Shown here one piece after another: positions 61,741-64,000 of a stretch of DNA of 64,000 nucleotides. The DNA is taken from NCBI GenBank assembly GCA_020002185.1, contig CM034532.1, positions 32,950,820 to 33,014,819 on the forward strand, written 5' to 3'. Below the pieces are notes generated by a model. That model was not told the DNA's origin and did not search any database. It was given only the letters and a program-made list of their open reading frames with translations. The DNA comes from Paraescarpia echinospica (Eukaryota > Annelida > Polychaeta > Sabellida > Siboglinidae). The position numbers were made by a program, and so were the translations under genes. Within the stretch, counting starts at the first letter, position 1. Every line of letters begins with the position of its first letter.

Positions 61741-62635
61741 TCAGTCTGGCGTTAATGGAGGCTGTAAACAACTTGCCTATGCAGCTTAATAGTGTAATGC
61801 CACGATAGTTGTCTGGGTCATCTATTGACCCATGCTTTTTGTATATAGGCTTAATGATCCCAATACACCAATCTGTTGGCACAATGCCAGATAATAAAAC
61901 TAGGTTAAACATCTTAACAATAACTATAATTAGTCCTGTGGGGCTGTTTCTTTAAGTATTCATTTATAACATTATCAATACCACAAGCCTTTTTGTTTTT
62001 TAGTTATTTATTTGCATTAGTACCTCATCTTGCGTGAATGGTCTATGTTTTCGTTTGAGTGGGAAATCTTTCTTGGATCAAAAGGTATCTCACTAGCTGC
62101 AGTTTCACTTTCAGATTTTTCACTGAGTTTTTCAAAGTGGTTCAGAAACTTATCCAGTGAAATATTTCCACATTTTTCAGTGCTGTTACTTGCTTTATTA
62201 AGTATATCCCAGTATTCTGCAGGCTTGCTATGTTTTAGGTTGCGCAAGTTTTCATGTAACTGTTTATGGTAGCATTTTTATATTTGTGTTATAAAGAATT
62301 TATACCCTCTAGTCAATTCTCTTAACTCTGCATTAGCTTCGTCATTTTTAATTTTCTTTAGTCTACATTTTGCTCTCAAATAATCTGTCCTCTTAGTTTT
62401 ACAAATAAAGACATAATCTGGCATAACTTTATAAGTCTTTGTAACAGCACATTTGTACCAGTGTATCATTGCAATATGACATACACACTGTGTGCCACAT
62501 TTGAATGTCATGCATGTCATATTTCCATGCAATCCATTTGCATATATAATGTAAAACTTCAACATCCGTTTTCTTCATTTTCACTTTTTGACCCCTACCA
62601 CGTTCAATGCTCCATAACTTTGCCAATTTTTGTAG
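61700..62635 (-). pseudogene. LINE RT fragment, first tandem copy
   Basis: Minus-strand pieces: KTKRTDYLRAKCRLKKIK and HSKPAEYWDILNKASNS (linker before RT), LSGIVPTDWCIGIIKPIYKK and DDPDNYRGITLLSCIGKLF (RT N-terminal blocks). Several stops and frameshifts. Similar units occur at 62636-63575. Confidence 0.8.
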
Positions 62636-63575
62636 CAGGCTTTTTGTATATAGGCTTAATGATCCCAATACACCAATATGTTGGCACAATGCCAGATAAT
62701 AGAACTAGGTTAAACATCTTACAATAATTATAATTAGTTCTGTGGGGCTGGTTTTTTAAGTATTTATTTATAACATTATCAATACCACATGCCTTTTTGT
62801 TTTTGAGTTTTTTCATTTGCATTAGTACCTCATCTTGCGTGAATGGTCTGTTTATGTGTTCGTTTGACTTGGAAATCTTTCTTGGCTCAAAAGGTATCTC
62901 ACCAGCTGCAGTTTCACTTTCAGGTTTTTCACCGAGTTTTTCAAAGTGGTTCATAAACTTATCCAGTGAAATATTTCCACATTTTTCACTGCTGTTACTT
63001 GCTTTATTAAGTATATCCCAGTATTCTGCAGGCTTGCTATGTTTTAGGTTGCACAAGTTTTCATGTAACTGTTTATGGTAGCATTTTGATATTTGTTTTT
63101 ATAAAGCATTTATACCCATTTATTCTGTCCTCTTAGTTTTACACATAAAGACATAATCTGGCATAACTTGAGAAGTTTTTGTAGCAGCACATTTGTACTT
63201 CCAGTGTATCATTGCAACATAACATACAGTATGCATGTTATGTTGCAACTATACACTGGAAGTACAAATGTGTCACATTTGAATGTCATGCATGTAATAG
63301 TTCCATGCAATCCATTTGCTTATTTAATGTAAAACTTCAACAGCCGTTTTCTTCTTTTTCACTTTTTGACCCTTACCATGTTCAATGCTCCATAACTTCG
63401 CCAGTTTTTGTAGCAATCATAATTTTTGAAACCGTGTAAAGCACCCTACCAAACCTATACAAGAATGTAAGAAAACAATGTTACAATTTTTCTGAATTAT
63501 CACTCATTTGGTCAGCCGGGGTCACATATAGACGTATTAGTCCAAAGGACTTCAAGGCCCATTTTTCTGTATTAT
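62636..63575 (-). pseudogene. LINE RT fragment, second tandem copy
   Basis: The 150-residue frame 62604-63056 repeats HSKPAEYWDILNKASNS and reads through MQMKKLKNKKACGIDNV and CIGIIKPIYKK, where it meets the first copy. Upstream (63110-63575) it shares the 1795-2240 repeat. The two copies are offset by about 800 bp and diverged. Confidence 0.8.
63189..63271. repeat. Near-perfect inverted repeat, ~40-bp arms
   Basis: ACATTTGTACTTCCAGTGTA and TTGCAACATAACAT on the left are matched by complements on the right, with two mismatches and a GTATGCAT centre. The related copy at 2050-2160 lacks the palindrome, so one arm was added by a local inversion or fold-back. Confidence 0.85.
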
Positions 63576-64000
63576 CCTTGGCATCCGTATATCCCAGATT
63601 AATGTGTTGGTAACGGATTATGTGATAAACATGATACCAAATACTTTCCGTTAAACCATGATGTACTTTTATTACTTAAAACTTGTACTCCGGTTACTAT
63701 GTGGGGTAATTCTTTGTCCTACCTTCAATGATTGACAATGTTTTGTGTGGCCTGGCTGTGTGAGCCACAAGTTGTTGTGGATGGAAAAGATAGATGGCAG
63801 TAAATTATTTTCATGTATTTTATGTAAATTTTTCTATTCATTTCTATTTACATTTCAAGTTCCACATAAACATTTCGACAACATTCAATGTTAGTTGTAA
63901 AGTATAATTGAGTTTAAAAGTTCCACCAAAACTTTTATTAGATGTTGCTATTTTTTAAACGACAGCATATCTTCTGTAACATTGTAATAGAAGAAAAGTG
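63576..64000. other. AT-rich, no feature recognised
   Basis: Nothing beyond low-complexity AT-rich sequence. Confidence 0.4.

Overview
The window looks like AT-rich, repeat-dense nuclear DNA of an animal, probably a marine invertebrate. The evidence is two intron-split conserved metazoan genes (CARM1/PRMT4 and the exosome subunit EXOSC3/RRP40), GT-AG introns, and a mix of LINEs, hAT DNA transposons, MITEs, a tRNA-derived SINE and a Ty3/Gypsy LTR element. I cannot name the species. No rRNA gene, functional tRNA gene, CRISPR array or prokaryotic operon was seen. Layout, left to right: (1) 1-16.8 kb carries the 5' half of CARM1 on the minus strand. Seven coding exons were identified by splice sites, phase and protein similarity (16695-16827, 7811-7933, 5163-5263, 4744-4848, 4237-4347, 598-775, 102-192); the 3' exons lie beyond the left edge. 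Its introns hold MITEs, LINE debris and three hAT-like elements with 5-bp target duplications (5584-7132, 9690-13740, 14169-15900). (2) 14.3-24.5 kb ('copy A') and 26.4-36.6 kb ('copy B') are two nearly identical ~10-kb direct copies. Each holds a decayed hAT element, CARM1 exon 1, a second decayed hAT transposase and a full-length Ty3/Gypsy element with 164-bp LTRs. Between them lie a 107-bp satellite and a gap of exactly 1000 N. This is either a recent tandem duplication or two alleles laid end to end by the assembler. (3) 36.6-44.4 kb is non-coding: a ~68-bp CTATAG-rich satellite, a SINE, a MITE and a perfect 60-nt palindrome. (4) 44.5-55.0 kb is EXOSC3 on the plus strand, four exons and complete. 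Its ~9-kb first intron contains a CR1-like LINE with a 2A-like peptide and a PHD-type zinc finger, itself split by an RTE-like LINE with a 9-bp target duplication. (5) 55.0-64.0 kb is a nest of LINE pieces and two hAT elements with exact 8-bp target duplications.

CARM1 and EXOSC3 are head to head. Each has the same CGGCC-rich repeat block about 230-275 bp upstream of its start codon, in the same orientation relative to the gene. CARM1 makes asymmetric dimethylarginine on histone H3 and coactivators; EXOSC3 is an RNA-binding cap subunit of the exosome. Nothing shows that they work in one pathway. Most of the remaining sequence is mobile-element DNA, and most mobile-element reading frames are broken. 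Several single-base differences between copies A and B look more like long-read consensus errors or allelic decay than selection.
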